Notes under the pieces: model-generated
The model's input: only the letters and a program-made list of their open reading frames with translations
What the model was told of the DNA's origin: nothing
Database searches by the model: none
Part shown: positions 53,210 through 60,849 of the stretch, piece by piece
Layout: each line of letters starts with the position of its first letter
Position numbering within the stretch: the stretch's first letter is position 1
Origin: Pseudomonas chlororaphis subsp. piscium
Lineage (GTDB): Bacteria; Pseudomonadota; Gammaproteobacteria; Pseudomonadales; Pseudomonadaceae
Assembly (NCBI RefSeq): GCF_003850345.1
Contig: NZ_CP027707.1
Span: forward strand, 2,976,001 to 3,040,000
DNA: 64,000 bases
Direction of reading: 5' to 3'
Program-made: the position numbers and the translations under genes

Positions 53210-53839
53210 ATGAAACTGCTGCACGTCGATGCCAGCTCCAAAGGCGAACGTTCCAACTCTCGGGCCCTGGGCCGCTACTTTATCGAGCGGCTGCAAGGCC
53301 AGGGCGTCGACCTTAAGATCGACTACCTGGACCTGACGGTGGATACGCCGCCCCACGTCAGCGAGGCCTTCGCCATCGCTACCTACACCGCTCCCGAGGC
53401 CCGCACGCCGCAGATGCGCCAGACCCTGGCGGCCTCGGATGCCTTGTGCCAGCGGGTGATGGGCGCCGATGCCTGCCTGTTCGCCATGCCGATGTACAAC
53501 TGGTCGATGCCCTCGACCTTCAAGGCCTTCATCGACAGCATCACCCGCACCGAGCTGACCTACCTCAATACCCCGGACGGCATCGTTGGCCAACTGACCC
53601 GGCAGAAGGTGCTGTTCCTCACCAGCCGTGGCGCCGACCTGCGCCCGGGCAATCCCATGGCCTGGATGGACGCGTTGACCCCGGCGCTGAAAGCCGCCTT
53701 TGCCTTTATCGGTGTGCAGAACCCGCTGTTCGTCGATGCCCAGCCGCTGCAATTCGCCAACCCCGAAGCCCGCGAGCAAGCCCTGGAACGGGCCCGGACG
53801 GAGCTGCAAGTGGTGGCGCGGCAGTGGGCGGGGGCGTAA
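53210..53839 (+). CDS. azoR: FMN-dependent NADH:azoreductase / quinone reductase
   Basis: A 209-residue flavodoxin-like protein. MKLLHVDASSKGERSNSRAL is the FMN phosphate loop, and FAMPMYNWSMPSTFKAFID is the flavin and substrate site characteristic of AzoR. It performs two-electron reduction of quinones and azo dyes with NADH. Second gene after the AhpD-like gene. Confidence 0.92.
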   Translation: MKLLHVDASSKGERSNSRALGRYFIERLQGQGVDLKIDYLDLTVDTPPHVSEAFAIATYTAPEARTPQMRQTLAASDALCQRVMGADACLFAMPMYNWSMPSTFKAFIDSITRTELTYLNTPDGIVGQLTRQKVLFLTSRGADLRPGNPMAWMDALTPALKAAFAFIGVQNPLFVDAQPLQFANPEAREQALERARTELQVVARQWAGA

Positions 53840-53864
53840 CCGCAGCAACGACGGCTGCGCCGTC

Positions 53865-53946
53865 TATCGCGAGCAATCGAGCGTCGACCGGCCGCTCCTA
53901 CAGAAGCTCACGCGATCCCTGTAGGAGCGAGGCTTGCCCGCGATAG
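53865..53946. repeat. Degenerate REPIN, GTAGGAGCGA family
   Basis: TATCGCGAGCAATCGAGCG... with CGCTCCTACAG on the left, and CTGTAGGAGCGAGGCTTGCC CGCGATAG on the right (53919-53946). The left arm has accumulated insertions. Confidence 0.7.
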
Positions 53947-53970
53947 GGCCCGAAAGGCCAACGCAAAAAC

Positions 53971-54318
53971 CTAAGGCCGCTGCGGCTTCACCGAAGTACC
54001 AAAGGTATTGCCCATCCGCGTGCTGGTGGCCGCCGGGGTGGACAGGCCCATCTGGTTCGGCGGGCGCTTGTTGATCGGCACCTGCATGGCTTCCTGGTTC
54101 TTCTGCTCGGCCTTGGCGCCGTCGGGGTTGTTGCCCATCTGCTTGCTCAGGCAACCGTAGTCCGGGGCCTTGTAGCCACCCACGCTGACGTCGACACAAC
54201 CTTCTGTGGGCGCTTTGCCAGGAGCCGCGGCGGGCGCCTCGACCGGCGTGGCGGCATGGCCGGCCAGCGGCAGGGCGCCGAGCATCAGGCTGGCGACAAG
54301 GGTGCAAAGCTGTTTCAT
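53971..54318 (-). CDS. Exported hypothetical protein (115 aa)
   Basis: A signal peptide (MKQLCTLVASLMLGALPLAG, cleavage near AHA-A) is followed by a Pro/Ala linker, two cysteines (TEGCVDVSVGGYKAPDYGCL) and a Pro/Gln/Asn-rich tail. GGAGG precedes ATG 54318. The two cysteines could form a disulphide in the periplasm. Family not recognised. Confidence 0.72.
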   Translation of the reverse strand: MKQLCTLVASLMLGALPLAGHAATPVEAPAAAPGKAPTEGCVDVSVGGYKAPDYGCLSKQMGNNPDGAKAEQKNQEAMQVPINKRPPNQMGLSTPAATSTRMGNTFGTSVKPQRP

Positions 54319-54411
54319 CGGGGGCCTCCTGGCGGGCCCGGGAGGGGCCGTTGCGGTCCTTGAGTGTAAAGCAAGGCGCGTGGCGAAAAGGTGATGGTTT
54401 TTTTGCGGGGG

Positions 54412-54429
54412 CGGTAACACCAGATTCAT
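54412..54429 (+). promoter_or_regulatory. Weak Pho-box-like sequence upstream of vreA
   Basis: CGGTAACACCAGATTCAT matches 8 of 14 positions of the two-heptamer Pho box with the correct four-base spacer. In P. aeruginosa this locus responds to phosphate limitation, which makes the candidate worth noting, but the match alone is weak. Confidence 0.25.
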
Positions 54430-54443
54430 AAACTGGCCTCAGG

Positions 54444-55214
54444 ATGACGGTTTTCAGGGACAGGTCAGCCGTGCAGCGACGCCGAGCAAAGGTCGGGTAT
54501 CGGTCTTTCTTTCACGCGGGGTTCGCGCGCTGCGGTCTTGCGCTGCTGCTGGCGCTGGCGGCCGCGGGTATGGCGCGGGCGGCACCGCAGGAGCCGTCGA
54601 TGGTGGATTCGCACCGGCTGCTGGACCTGAACATCGCCGCGCAAGACCTGGCCGAAGCGCTTGAACTGTTCAGCCGCTCGACCGGGATGGCGGTGCTGGT
54701 GGATCGCGAGCTGACCCGAGGGCGCCGTTCGGTACGGGTCCAGGGGCGCTACAGCGCCCGGGATGCCCTGAGTCGCCTGCTGACAGGAAGTGGTTTGATG
54801 GCCCGTTACGCCCGTTCCGATGCCTTTACCCTGCAAGTCGCCCAGCTCAGCGATGCGCCTGCCCCCAAGGGCGCGGGCGGCAATGCCGGGGCCTGGGCCA
54901 GCGACAGTTTCGCCAGTGCGCTGCAACGCGCGGTGGAGGCCGGCCTGTGCCGTTCGGAACTGACCCGGCCGGGTCGCTATCGGGCGGTGCTGCAACTGTG
55001 GATCGACCGTGGCGGGCATATCGAGCACAGCCGCCTGGTCACCACCACTGGCGATCTGCGGCGCGACGAGGCGCTGGTGCAGAGCCTGAGCGAGACCTGG
55101 GTCGAGCGGCCCGCACCGAGTTCGCTGCGCCAGCCAGTGACCTTGCTTCTGATACCCGACAGCGCAGGAAAACGCATGGATTGCAGGCAGCGAGAAGGAG
55201 CCTCCGGGGCATGA
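54444..55214 (+). CDS. vreA: VreA-like cell-surface-signalling protein (STN domain without receptor barrel)
   Basis: A 256-residue exported protein. The signal peptide ends near ARAAP (about 46). An STN signalling domain (about 58-130: LDLNIAAQDLAEALELFSRS, TGMAVLVDRELTRGRRSVRV) is followed by a TonB-C-like domain (about 155-245). It has the signalling part of a TonB-dependent transducer but no outer-membrane barrel, as described for VreA of P. aeruginosa. Overlaps vreI by ATGA. It probably contacts the anti-sigma VreR in the periplasm. Confidence 0.85.
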   Translation: MTVFRDRSAVQRRRAKVGYRSFFHAGFARCGLALLLALAAAGMARAAPQEPSMVDSHRLLDLNIAAQDLAEALELFSRSTGMAVLVDRELTRGRRSVRVQGRYSARDALSRLLTGSGLMARYARSDAFTLQVAQLSDAPAPKGAGGNAGAWASDSFASALQRAVEAGLCRSELTRPGRYRAVLQLWIDRGGHIEHSRLVTTTGDLRRDEALVQSLSETWVERPAPSSLRQPVTLLLIPDSAGKRMDCRQREGASGA

Positions 55215-55756
55215 AGAATACCGGGCACAGTGCGATGGTCAGGTTGTTCCTGACCTCCTACGACGACTTCAAGGTGCGTCTGCGACGGCGCCTGGGCTCG
55301 GAGGACCTGGCCAACGATGTGCTGCATGAAACCTACCTGCGGGTCGACCGCATGGAAGAGCCGCCGAACCTGGCCCAGCCCAATGCCTACCTCTATCGCA
55401 TGGCCCTGAACATCGCCGCCGACCGCCGCCAGGCCGACGCCCGGCTGCTCACCGGCAGCGAGGTCGAGGAGCTGCTGCAGATCAGCGACGAAGCCCTGGA
55501 CCCGTCGCGGGTGGTGGGCGGGCAGAAGGAAATCCAGTCCCTGCTCAAGGCGCTCTACGAACTGCCGGCGCGCCGGCGCAAGATCTTTATCGCCGCGCGC
55601 CTGGAGGAGGCGCCACACCTGGAAATCTCCCAGCGCTTCGGCATTTCGACACGGATGGTCGAGAAGGAAATCAAGGCTGCCCTGGGCCACTGCGCCTCGC
55701 GCCTTGAAAGAAAAGTGATTCAGCGGTTCGGTCCCGGCGCCGGAAAACCGTCCTAG
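55211..55756 (+). CDS. vreI: VreI-like ECF sigma factor (FecI type)
   Basis: A 181-residue ECF sigma factor. Region 2 contains GSEDLANDVLHETYLRVDRM and NAYLYRMALNIAADRRQ; region 4 contains ARRRKIFIAARLEEAPHLEI and SQRFGISTRMVEKEIKAAL. ATG 55211 overlaps the vreA stop. It directs transcription of signal-responsive genes, most likely the adjacent hxc cluster; in P. aeruginosa VreI does so. Confidence 0.9.
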   Translation: MKNTGHSAMVRLFLTSYDDFKVRLRRRLGSEDLANDVLHETYLRVDRMEEPPNLAQPNAYLYRMALNIAADRRQADARLLTGSEVEELLQISDEALDPSRVVGGQKEIQSLLKALYELPARRRKIFIAARLEEAPHLEISQRFGISTRMVEKEIKAALGHCASRLERKVIQRFGPGAGKPS

Positions 55757-55795
55757 TCACTAAAGGCCCCGATTAATCCGTGAGTACCCGCACGC

Positions 55796-56746
55796 TTGAA
55801 CATCTTTAGCATCTCCACTTCTCGGGCCACACCGGACCACCGGTTGCGCAACGAGGCCCAGGACTGGCTGCTCCTGCTGACCTCGGGGCGGGCCACCGCC
55901 GCCGACGCCCGGGCCTTGCAGCAGTGGTGCGCGCAGAGCCCGCAGCATGCCGAGGCCTTCGAGCAGGCCAAGTTGCTGTGGCACAGCCTGAAGCCGGCCG
56001 CCGAACAATGCCAGCAGCAGACCCAGCCGCGGCGCTTCGGGCGCCGGGCCTTTCTCGGTGGGGCGCTGGCGGCCTCGGTGGCGCTGGTGGCGGTGCGGGT
56101 TTCGGTGCCCGGCGGTTTTGCTGGGCTGAGCGCCGACTACCGCACCGAGGTCGGCGAACAGCGCCGGGTCGAGCTGGAGGATGGGCTGAGCCTGGAACTC
56201 AACACCCAGACCCGCATCAGCCGGCGCGAGCTGGCGCAAGGCGGGCAGGGCATCGAACTGCTCGAAGGCGAGGTCGAGGTGTCGAGCCAGGGCGCGCTGC
56301 CGGTGCGGGTCCAGGCCGGCAATGGCTGGTTGAGTGCATCACAGGCGCGTTTCAACCTGCGCAATATCAATCACAGCGTCTGCGTGACCTGCATCGATGG
56401 CGCGCTGCAGGTCGAGGTCGCGGGTCGGCTGATCCTTCTGGACAGCGGTCGCCAGCTGACCTACGACAGCCGCCAGGTCGGTGAGCCGAAGGCCGTGGAC
56501 CCGGCGGCGGTGATCGCCTGGCGCGAGCAGGTGCTGGTATTCGACAACGCCACCCTCAACACGGTGATCGACGAGATCAACCGCTACCGCCCGGGCATGC
56601 TGGTGCTGCTCAACGCCGAGCTGGGCAAGCGCAAGGTGCAGGCGCGTTTCAACCTCAACCAGCTGGCCGGCGTGGCCCTGCTGATCCGCGATGCCTACGG
56701 GGCCAAATGCACCGAGTTGCCGGGCGGTGTGGTGCTGTTGAGCTGA
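55796..56746 (+). CDS. vreR: VreR-like FecR-type anti-sigma/sigma regulator
   Basis: A 316-residue protein. The cytoplasmic N-terminal anti-sigma domain (DUF4880-like, about 15-70: EAQDWLLLLTSGRATAADAR) is followed by a membrane segment preceded by RRFGRRAFLGG (79-89), a twin-arginine-like motif. Then come the FecR domain (about 115-215) and a C-terminal STN-like domain. No ATG is available: TTG 55796 is the first in-frame start. A GTG at 55780 with a better N-terminus (MSTRTLEH) is in another frame that stops after nine codons. Confidence 0.85.
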   Translation: MNIFSISTSRATPDHRLRNEAQDWLLLLTSGRATAADARALQQWCAQSPQHAEAFEQAKLLWHSLKPAAEQCQQQTQPRRFGRRAFLGGALAASVALVAVRVSVPGGFAGLSADYRTEVGEQRRVELEDGLSLELNTQTRISRRELAQGGQGIELLEGEVEVSSQGALPVRVQAGNGWLSASQARFNLRNINHSVCVTCIDGALQVEVAGRLILLDSGRQLTYDSRQVGEPKAVDPAAVIAWREQVLVFDNATLNTVIDEINRYRPGMLVLLNAELGKRKVQARFNLNQLAGVALLIRDAYGAKCTELPGGVVLLS

Positions 56747-56758
56747 AGCACAAAACCC

Positions 56759-56837
56759 GTAGGAGCGAGGCTTGCCCGCGATCCAGGCAACGCGGGTTGC
56801 CTGAACGGACGCTATCGCGGGCAAGCCTCGCTCCTAC
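56759..56837. repeat. REPIN, GTAGGAGCGA family
   Basis: GTAGGAGCGAGGCTTGCCCG CGAT (56759-56782) is perfectly inverted at 56814-56837. It follows the vreR stop by 12 bases. Confidence 0.88.
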
Positions 56838-56874
56838 AGAGTCGCCGTCGACCCAGATGCCCCGTTGCCGCTGC

Positions 56875-57031
56875 GTAGCCGCTGCCGAGCGCAGCGAGGC
56901 TGCGATCGAGGTGGGCGGCATTCCGACGCAGTCCTCGCAAAACCTGGGTACGCAGTTTTCCAGGAAGGACAGGTTGTCCGGTTTTACGGCCGTAGGCCGT
57001 TCGCAGCCTCGCTGCGCTCGGCAGCGGCTAC
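56875..57031. repeat. REPIN, GTAGCCGCTG family
   Basis: A perfect 31-base inverted repeat: GTAGCCGCTGCCGAGCGCAG... (56875-56905) and its complement (57001-57031), with a 95-base centre that contains a further GGCCGTAGGCC palindrome. Together with the preceding REPIN it fills the 310-base gap between the convergent vreR and hxcW genes. Confidence 0.88.
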
Positions 57032-57056
57032 AACGGCGTCCAGCCTGACGCGGCAA

Positions 57057-57680
57057 TTACTCCAACGGCCCCAGCACCTGGCGATAACGCTCTTCGCCCT
57101 GGGGTGTCTGCCGCACCAGGCGGATTTCCAGGCCCGGCGGATTCTCCTTGCGGTTGCCGCTGAGCTGGCGCCAGCCCTTGTCCCGATCCCAGACCCGCAG
57201 CTGCAAGTCACTGACGTGCTCCAGCACCGCCACGCCGATTTTCGGCGCGGGCAGCGGGTAACGATCGCGGGCCGGCGCCGCCGCGCGGTACAGGGTGTCG
57301 CCCTTGAGCCACCAGCGCACCCGTTGCAGGCCTTCGCCGGGTGTTGCCGCGGTGCGGATCACATCCAGGCGGAAGGTGCCGCTGTCGGCGCTGCGCACGG
57401 TCAGCGCCGGCGGCACATCGGGGGCTTCTGCATCAGCCCCCGCTGGCACCGGTTCCATCAGTTCCACGCTGGCCCGTAGCGCCACATCCCGCTCCAGCTG
57501 GTGCAGGGTGCGCAGCAGCGCTTCGGTCTGCTCGCTGCTGGCCTGCAAATGGCTGTCGGCCCGGCTGACGCTGTCCAGCCCGCGCCAGGCGATCACGCTG
57601 ACCACGGCCATCAGCAGGATCGCCACCATCACCTCGATCAGGGTGAAGCCGCCTTGCCGCTGGTTGATCCGGGCCTTCAT
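57057..57680 (-). CDS. hxcW: HxcW-like type II secretion minor pseudopilin (GspJ)
   Basis: A 207-residue prepilin-like protein with the class III cleavage site QGG-FTLIEVMVAILLMAVV and the conserved Glu+5, followed by a GspJ-type globular domain ending in LEIRLVRQTPQGEERYRQVL. ATG 57680 overlaps the hxcU stop. It forms the pseudopilus tip with HxcU, V and X. Confidence 0.85.
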   Translation of the reverse strand: MKARINQRQGGFTLIEVMVAILLMAVVSVIAWRGLDSVSRADSHLQASSEQTEALLRTLHQLERDVALRASVELMEPVPAGADAEAPDVPPALTVRSADSGTFRLDVIRTAATPGEGLQRVRWWLKGDTLYRAAAPARDRYPLPAPKIGVAVLEHVSDLQLRVWDRDKGWRQLSGNRKENPPGLEIRLVRQTPQGEERYRQVLGPLE

Positions 57681-58138
57681 GGCAGCGCCACCACCCGCAC
57701 CACGCCGGTGGCGGTGCGTTGCACCGTCAGGCTGTGCTGGCCGTCGGACAGTTGCACCTGCAGCGGCGCGTCTATCCATTCGGCGTTGAGCACCAGCCGC
57801 GGGCCGGGCTCGATGCGCACTTTGATCGACGAACTTTCCCAGGGTCGCGGGCGCAGTTGCGGGTCGTCCTTGAACTGGTCGAGGCCGCGGCCGTCGTCGC
57901 TGGGCCGGCTGAACGCGAAGCCCTTGGCGTCCGCCCGCCAGCTGATGGGCCGGCCATCCACGCGCGCCTCGGCCTGGGCCACCTGGAGCAACTGGGCCAG
58001 GCGCTCGGCATCCTTGCGCAGGCCCTGCAGCGGGTCGGGGCGGATGCTCAGGCTGATGGCGGCGCTGGCGATCCCGATGATCACCAGCACCACCATCAGC
58101 TCGATCAGGGTAAAGCCCTGTTGTCGGGATGGGGTCAT
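57677..58138 (-). CDS. hxcU: HxcU-like minor pseudopilin (GspH)
   Basis: A 153-residue protein with prepilin motif QQG-FTLIELMVVLVIIGIA followed by a GspH-type beta domain (AISLSIRPDPLQGLRKDAER). First gene of a hxcU-hxcW pair, divergent from hxcP. Confidence 0.85.
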   Translation of the reverse strand: MTPSRQQGFTLIELMVVLVIIGIASAAISLSIRPDPLQGLRKDAERLAQLLQVAQAEARVDGRPISWRADAKGFAFSRPSDDGRGLDQFKDDPQLRPRPWESSSIKVRIEPGPRLVLNAEWIDAPLQVQLSDGQHSLTVQRTATGVVRVVALP

Positions 58139-58246
58139 GGGGCGCGCCTCCTGTGCGTCGCTTTTCATCCTGCCCGGTGAATGTGAAATAAAAACGTGAC
58201 CATTGCGCGGTAGGCTGCGAAGACGGACAAACAGGAGGTCCTTGCC

Positions 58247-58678
58247 ATGGCATTCGTCCATCGATTTTCCCCGCCGCAGCTGGTGCAGTCCCTGGCTCTG
58301 CTGGCGATCGTGGCCGGGGTGGCGACCTGGTCGTCGCTGCTGCTGACCCCCGCCGAGTCGCGCACCCCGCAGGCGCCGCCGCAAGCCCTGGCCGCCCAGG
58401 CCCAGAGCCCGGCGCAGCAATGGTTTTCCAACCAGCCGCTGGAGCTGGACATCAAGGTCACCGGGCTGATGGCCAGCCCTCGCGGCGCGGTGGCGATTCT
58501 CAGCCTCAACGACGCGCCGCCGCGCAGCTTCCTGGTGGGCGAGCGCCTGGCCCAGGGCGTGCAACTGGTGGCCATCGAGGGCGACGGGGTGGTGATCGAG
58601 CGCGGCGGCGAGCGCTCGCGGCTGGATGTCAGCAAGTTGCCGGAGAGCCCGGCGCTGCCTGTATTGACCCGACAATAA
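58247..58678 (+). CDS. hxcP: HxcP-like inner-membrane coupling protein (GspC)
   Basis: A 143-residue protein: one N-terminal transmembrane helix (LVQSLALLAIVAGVATWSSL), a Pro/Ala linker, and a homology-region domain (LELDIKVTGLMASPRGAVAI, SFLVGERLAQGVQLVAIEGD). GspC proteins link the inner-membrane platform to the secretin. It is shorter than canonical GspC and has no PDZ domain. AGGAGG lies upstream of the ATG. Confidence 0.82.
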   Translation: MAFVHRFSPPQLVQSLALLAIVAGVATWSSLLLTPAESRTPQAPPQALAAQAQSPAQQWFSNQPLELDIKVTGLMASPRGAVAILSLNDAPPRSFLVGERLAQGVQLVAIEGDGVVIERGGERSRLDVSKLPESPALPVLTRQ

Positions 58679-58774
58679 GACGACGGCCAGGCGCGGCCGA
58701 TCGAGGCTCGATTGCCCGTGATGGGCTGAAGCGCGCTGCGTTTATCCAGCAAGAGGCGAGTGTGGTTGAGGGGC

Positions 58775-58800
58775 ATCGCGAGCAAGCTTCGCTCCTACAG
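58775..58800. repeat. Single REP, GTAGGAGCGA family
   Basis: ATCGCGAGCAAGCTTCGCTC CTACAG without an inverted partner nearby, between convergent hxcP and hxcV. Confidence 0.75.
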
Positions 58801-58812
58801 AGTCCCTTGGCC

Positions 58813-59241
58813 TTAACGATTGGAATTCTTCGGCACTCGCGCGACCAGGGTGTCCAGGCGGGCCAGGGGCGGGGCCTCGCGGCTGCGGTCGAGGACCAGC
58901 ACGCTGACCCTGGACAGCCGCGGATCGGGGCTGGGGGCGATGTTCTGCTCGCAGCGCAGCTTGAGCCGGCCCTGGTCGCACTCGATGTTCTTGGTCCCAG
59001 GCGACAGGCGGCCTTCCAGGCGCAGTTCCGCCAGGCGCGACTGGGCCGCCAGCAGGGCGATGGATTTATCCCGCAGCAAACCGTTGCTCTGGGTCATCAA
59101 CCCGGCCACGCGGATCGCCGCCGACATGGCCACGGCGATGATCGCCAGCGCCACCAGCACCTCGATCAGGGTGAAACCCCGTTGTTTAGTGGCTGGCCGT
59201 CTGGCGGGTCGTTTGGGGAGTGGCTGGCGTGGCCCCGGCAT
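58813..59241 (-). CDS. hxcV: HxcV-like minor pseudopilin (GspI)
   Basis: A 142-residue protein. A basic leader (MPGPRQPLPKRPARRPATKQ) is followed by RG-FTLIEVLVALAIIAVAMS and a GspI-type body with a disulphide-type pair (NIECDQGRLKLRCEQ). ATG 59241 is preferred to a TTG 18 bases earlier. Transcribed alone, divergent from hxcT. Confidence 0.83.
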   Translation of the reverse strand: MPGPRQPLPKRPARRPATKQRGFTLIEVLVALAIIAVAMSAAIRVAGLMTQSNGLLRDKSIALLAAQSRLAELRLEGRLSPGTKNIECDQGRLKLRCEQNIAPSPDPRLSRVSVLVLDRSREAPPLARLDTLVARVPKNSNR

Positions 59242-59389
59242 GGACGTCTCGCGGCGCAAAGGAAGGCTTGCAGCCTAACCGGCAAATTTGACCGATTGGC
59301 TACGGACGCTCCCGAGCAACGTCAATATCACTGACATATTTTCTTGCAACACTGCCCGACGAATCGAAATCAAGCCAAGGAACGTCGAG

Positions 59390-59857
59390 ATGGATGTCGT
59401 GCGCTTCATGTCACACCCCCAGTCCAACCCCAAGCCTCGCCGCCCCCGCGGCCAGGGCGGTTTCACCCTGATCGAGATCATGGTGGTGGTGGTCATTCTC
59501 GGGATCCTGGCCGCGATGGTGGTGCCCAAGGTGCTCGACCGTCCGGACCAGGCCCGGGCCACCGCGGCCAAGCAGGACATCGGCGGGCTGATGCAGGCCC
59601 TCAAGCTCTATCGCCTCGACCACGGCACCTACCCGAGCATGAACCAGGGCCTGAAAGTGCTGGTGGAGCGCCCGGCGGATGCCAAGAGCAGCAACTGGCG
59701 CTCCTACCTGGAACGCTTGCCCAACGACCCTTGGGGCCGTCCTTACCATTACCTGAACCCGGGGGCCAACGGCGAAGTGGATGTGTTCTCCCTGGGGGCC
59801 GACGGCCAGCCAGACGGTGACAGCGTGAATGCCGATATCGGCTCCTGGCAGCTGTAA
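59390..59857 (+). CDS. hxcT: HxcT-like major pseudopilin (GspG)
   Basis: A 155-residue protein with prepilin site QGG-FTLIEIMVVVVILGILA, a Glu at +5 and the GspG-typical calcium-site region (ERLPNDPWGRPYHYLNPGAN, DVFSLGADGQPDGDSVNADI). AAGGA lies before ATG 59390; an internal ATG at 59408 is the alternative. A weak TGACAT/GTCA pair lies about 60 bases upstream (59319-59337). It starts the operon hxcTXYZQ. Confidence 0.9.
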   Translation: MDVVRFMSHPQSNPKPRRPRGQGGFTLIEIMVVVVILGILAAMVVPKVLDRPDQARATAAKQDIGGLMQALKLYRLDHGTYPSMNQGLKVLVERPADAKSSNWRSYLERLPNDPWGRPYHYLNPGANGEVDVFSLGADGQPDGDSVNADIGSWQL

Positions 59858-59865
59858 GCGCCGCC

Positions 59866-60849
59866 ATGACAGCCCGTTCGCCGACAGCGGCGAAACAGCG
59901 TGGCATGGCCATTATCAGCGCCCTGTTGATCGCCGCCGTGGTGGCGGTGATCGCCGGCGGCATGCTGACCCGCCAGACCCTGTTCACCCGCGGACTGGAA
60001 AGCGAGCAGCTGCGGGTCCAGGGCAGCTGGCAGCTGCAGGGCGGCATGGAAGTCAGTCGCCAGCGCCTGTGGGAAGACCGCCAGCGCGACGTGCTGACCC
60101 GTCTCGACCAGAACTGGGCGCGGCCGATCCAGCTCGCGGCCCTGGGCCCGGGCGCCGGGCCGTTCGAGGGACGGCTGGAGGACGAGCAGAGCAAGTTCAA
60201 CCTGCGTAACCTGCTGGCCAACGACCGCCTCGACCCCTTGCAGATAGAGAATTTTCAGCGTCTGTGCGAGCTGCTGGGGGTCAACCCGACCCTGGGCCAG
60301 CGCATCAGCCAGCGGGTGATTGCCTCCTACCCACGCCTGTTGAGCCCGGAAGGCACGGCGGCGCCGGTCAATAGTGGTTTTCGCAGCGGCCGCGATACCT
60401 CGCCCGAGGCCGCGCGCAAACCGCTGCTGGCCAAGCAGCCGATGCTGCGCAGCCTCGACGACCTGCTGGGGGTGAACGGCGTCGATGAAAAGCTGCTGGC
60501 GCGCCTGGAGCCCTTTGTCACCATCCTGCCGGCCAATACCTGGGTCAACGGCAACACCGCCAGCGCCGAAGTGCTCGCCGCGACGGTGCCAGGGCTGGCG
60601 CTGCCACGGGCCAAGGCGCTGATCGCCGAGCGCGACAGCGGCCAGTGGTTCATCAACCAGGGGGATTTCATCAACCGCCTGCGCATGCCGAACGTACCGG
60701 CGGACGCGGTGCGGGTCGGCATCACCAGCGAGTGGTTTCGCCTGCAAGGCCAGGCCCGCGGCGAACGGCGCCGGGTCAAGCTGCTGGCCTTGCTGCACCG
60801 CAGCGAAGACAACATGCCCCGAGTGATCTGGTCGCGGGTGGGCGTATGA
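59866..60849 (+). CDS. hxcX: HxcX-like pseudopilus tip protein (GspK)
   Basis: A 327-residue protein. Leader AAKQRG-MAIISALLIAAVVAV lacks the Glu at +5, as is normal for GspK, and the rest has the two-SAM-like domain pattern (FNLRNLLANDRLDPLQIENF, VNGVDEKLLARLEPFVTILP). It caps the pseudopilus. Eight bases after hxcT; its stop overlaps hxcY. Confidence 0.87.
   Translation: MTARSPTAAKQRGMAIISALLIAAVVAVIAGGMLTRQTLFTRGLESEQLRVQGSWQLQGGMEVSRQRLWEDRQRDVLTRLDQNWARPIQLAALGPGAGPFEGRLEDEQSKFNLRNLLANDRLDPLQIENFQRLCELLGVNPTLGQRISQRVIASYPRLLSPEGTAAPVNSGFRSGRDTSPEAARKPLLAKQPMLRSLDDLLGVNGVDEKLLARLEPFVTILPANTWVNGNTASAEVLAATVPGLALPRAKALIAERDSGQWFINQGDFINRLRMPNVPADAVRVGITSEWFRLQGQARGERRRVKLLALLHRSEDNMPRVIWSRVGV

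Noticed and set aside
50975..53848. 957-codon frame that would extend the MocR protein upstream
   Set aside because: The MocR family N-terminus starts at ATG 52408. The extension runs antisense through REP sequences and two real genes.
59291..59302. GATTGGCTACGG before hxcT as a fourth MocR-block motif
   Set aside because: It lacks the TATWGG part and the downstream C-Y-T-A block at the right distance.
59319..59337. Pho box before hxcT (GTCAATATCACTGACAT)
   Set aside because: The two half-sites are spaced by five bases and the first matches poorly; not listed as a feature.
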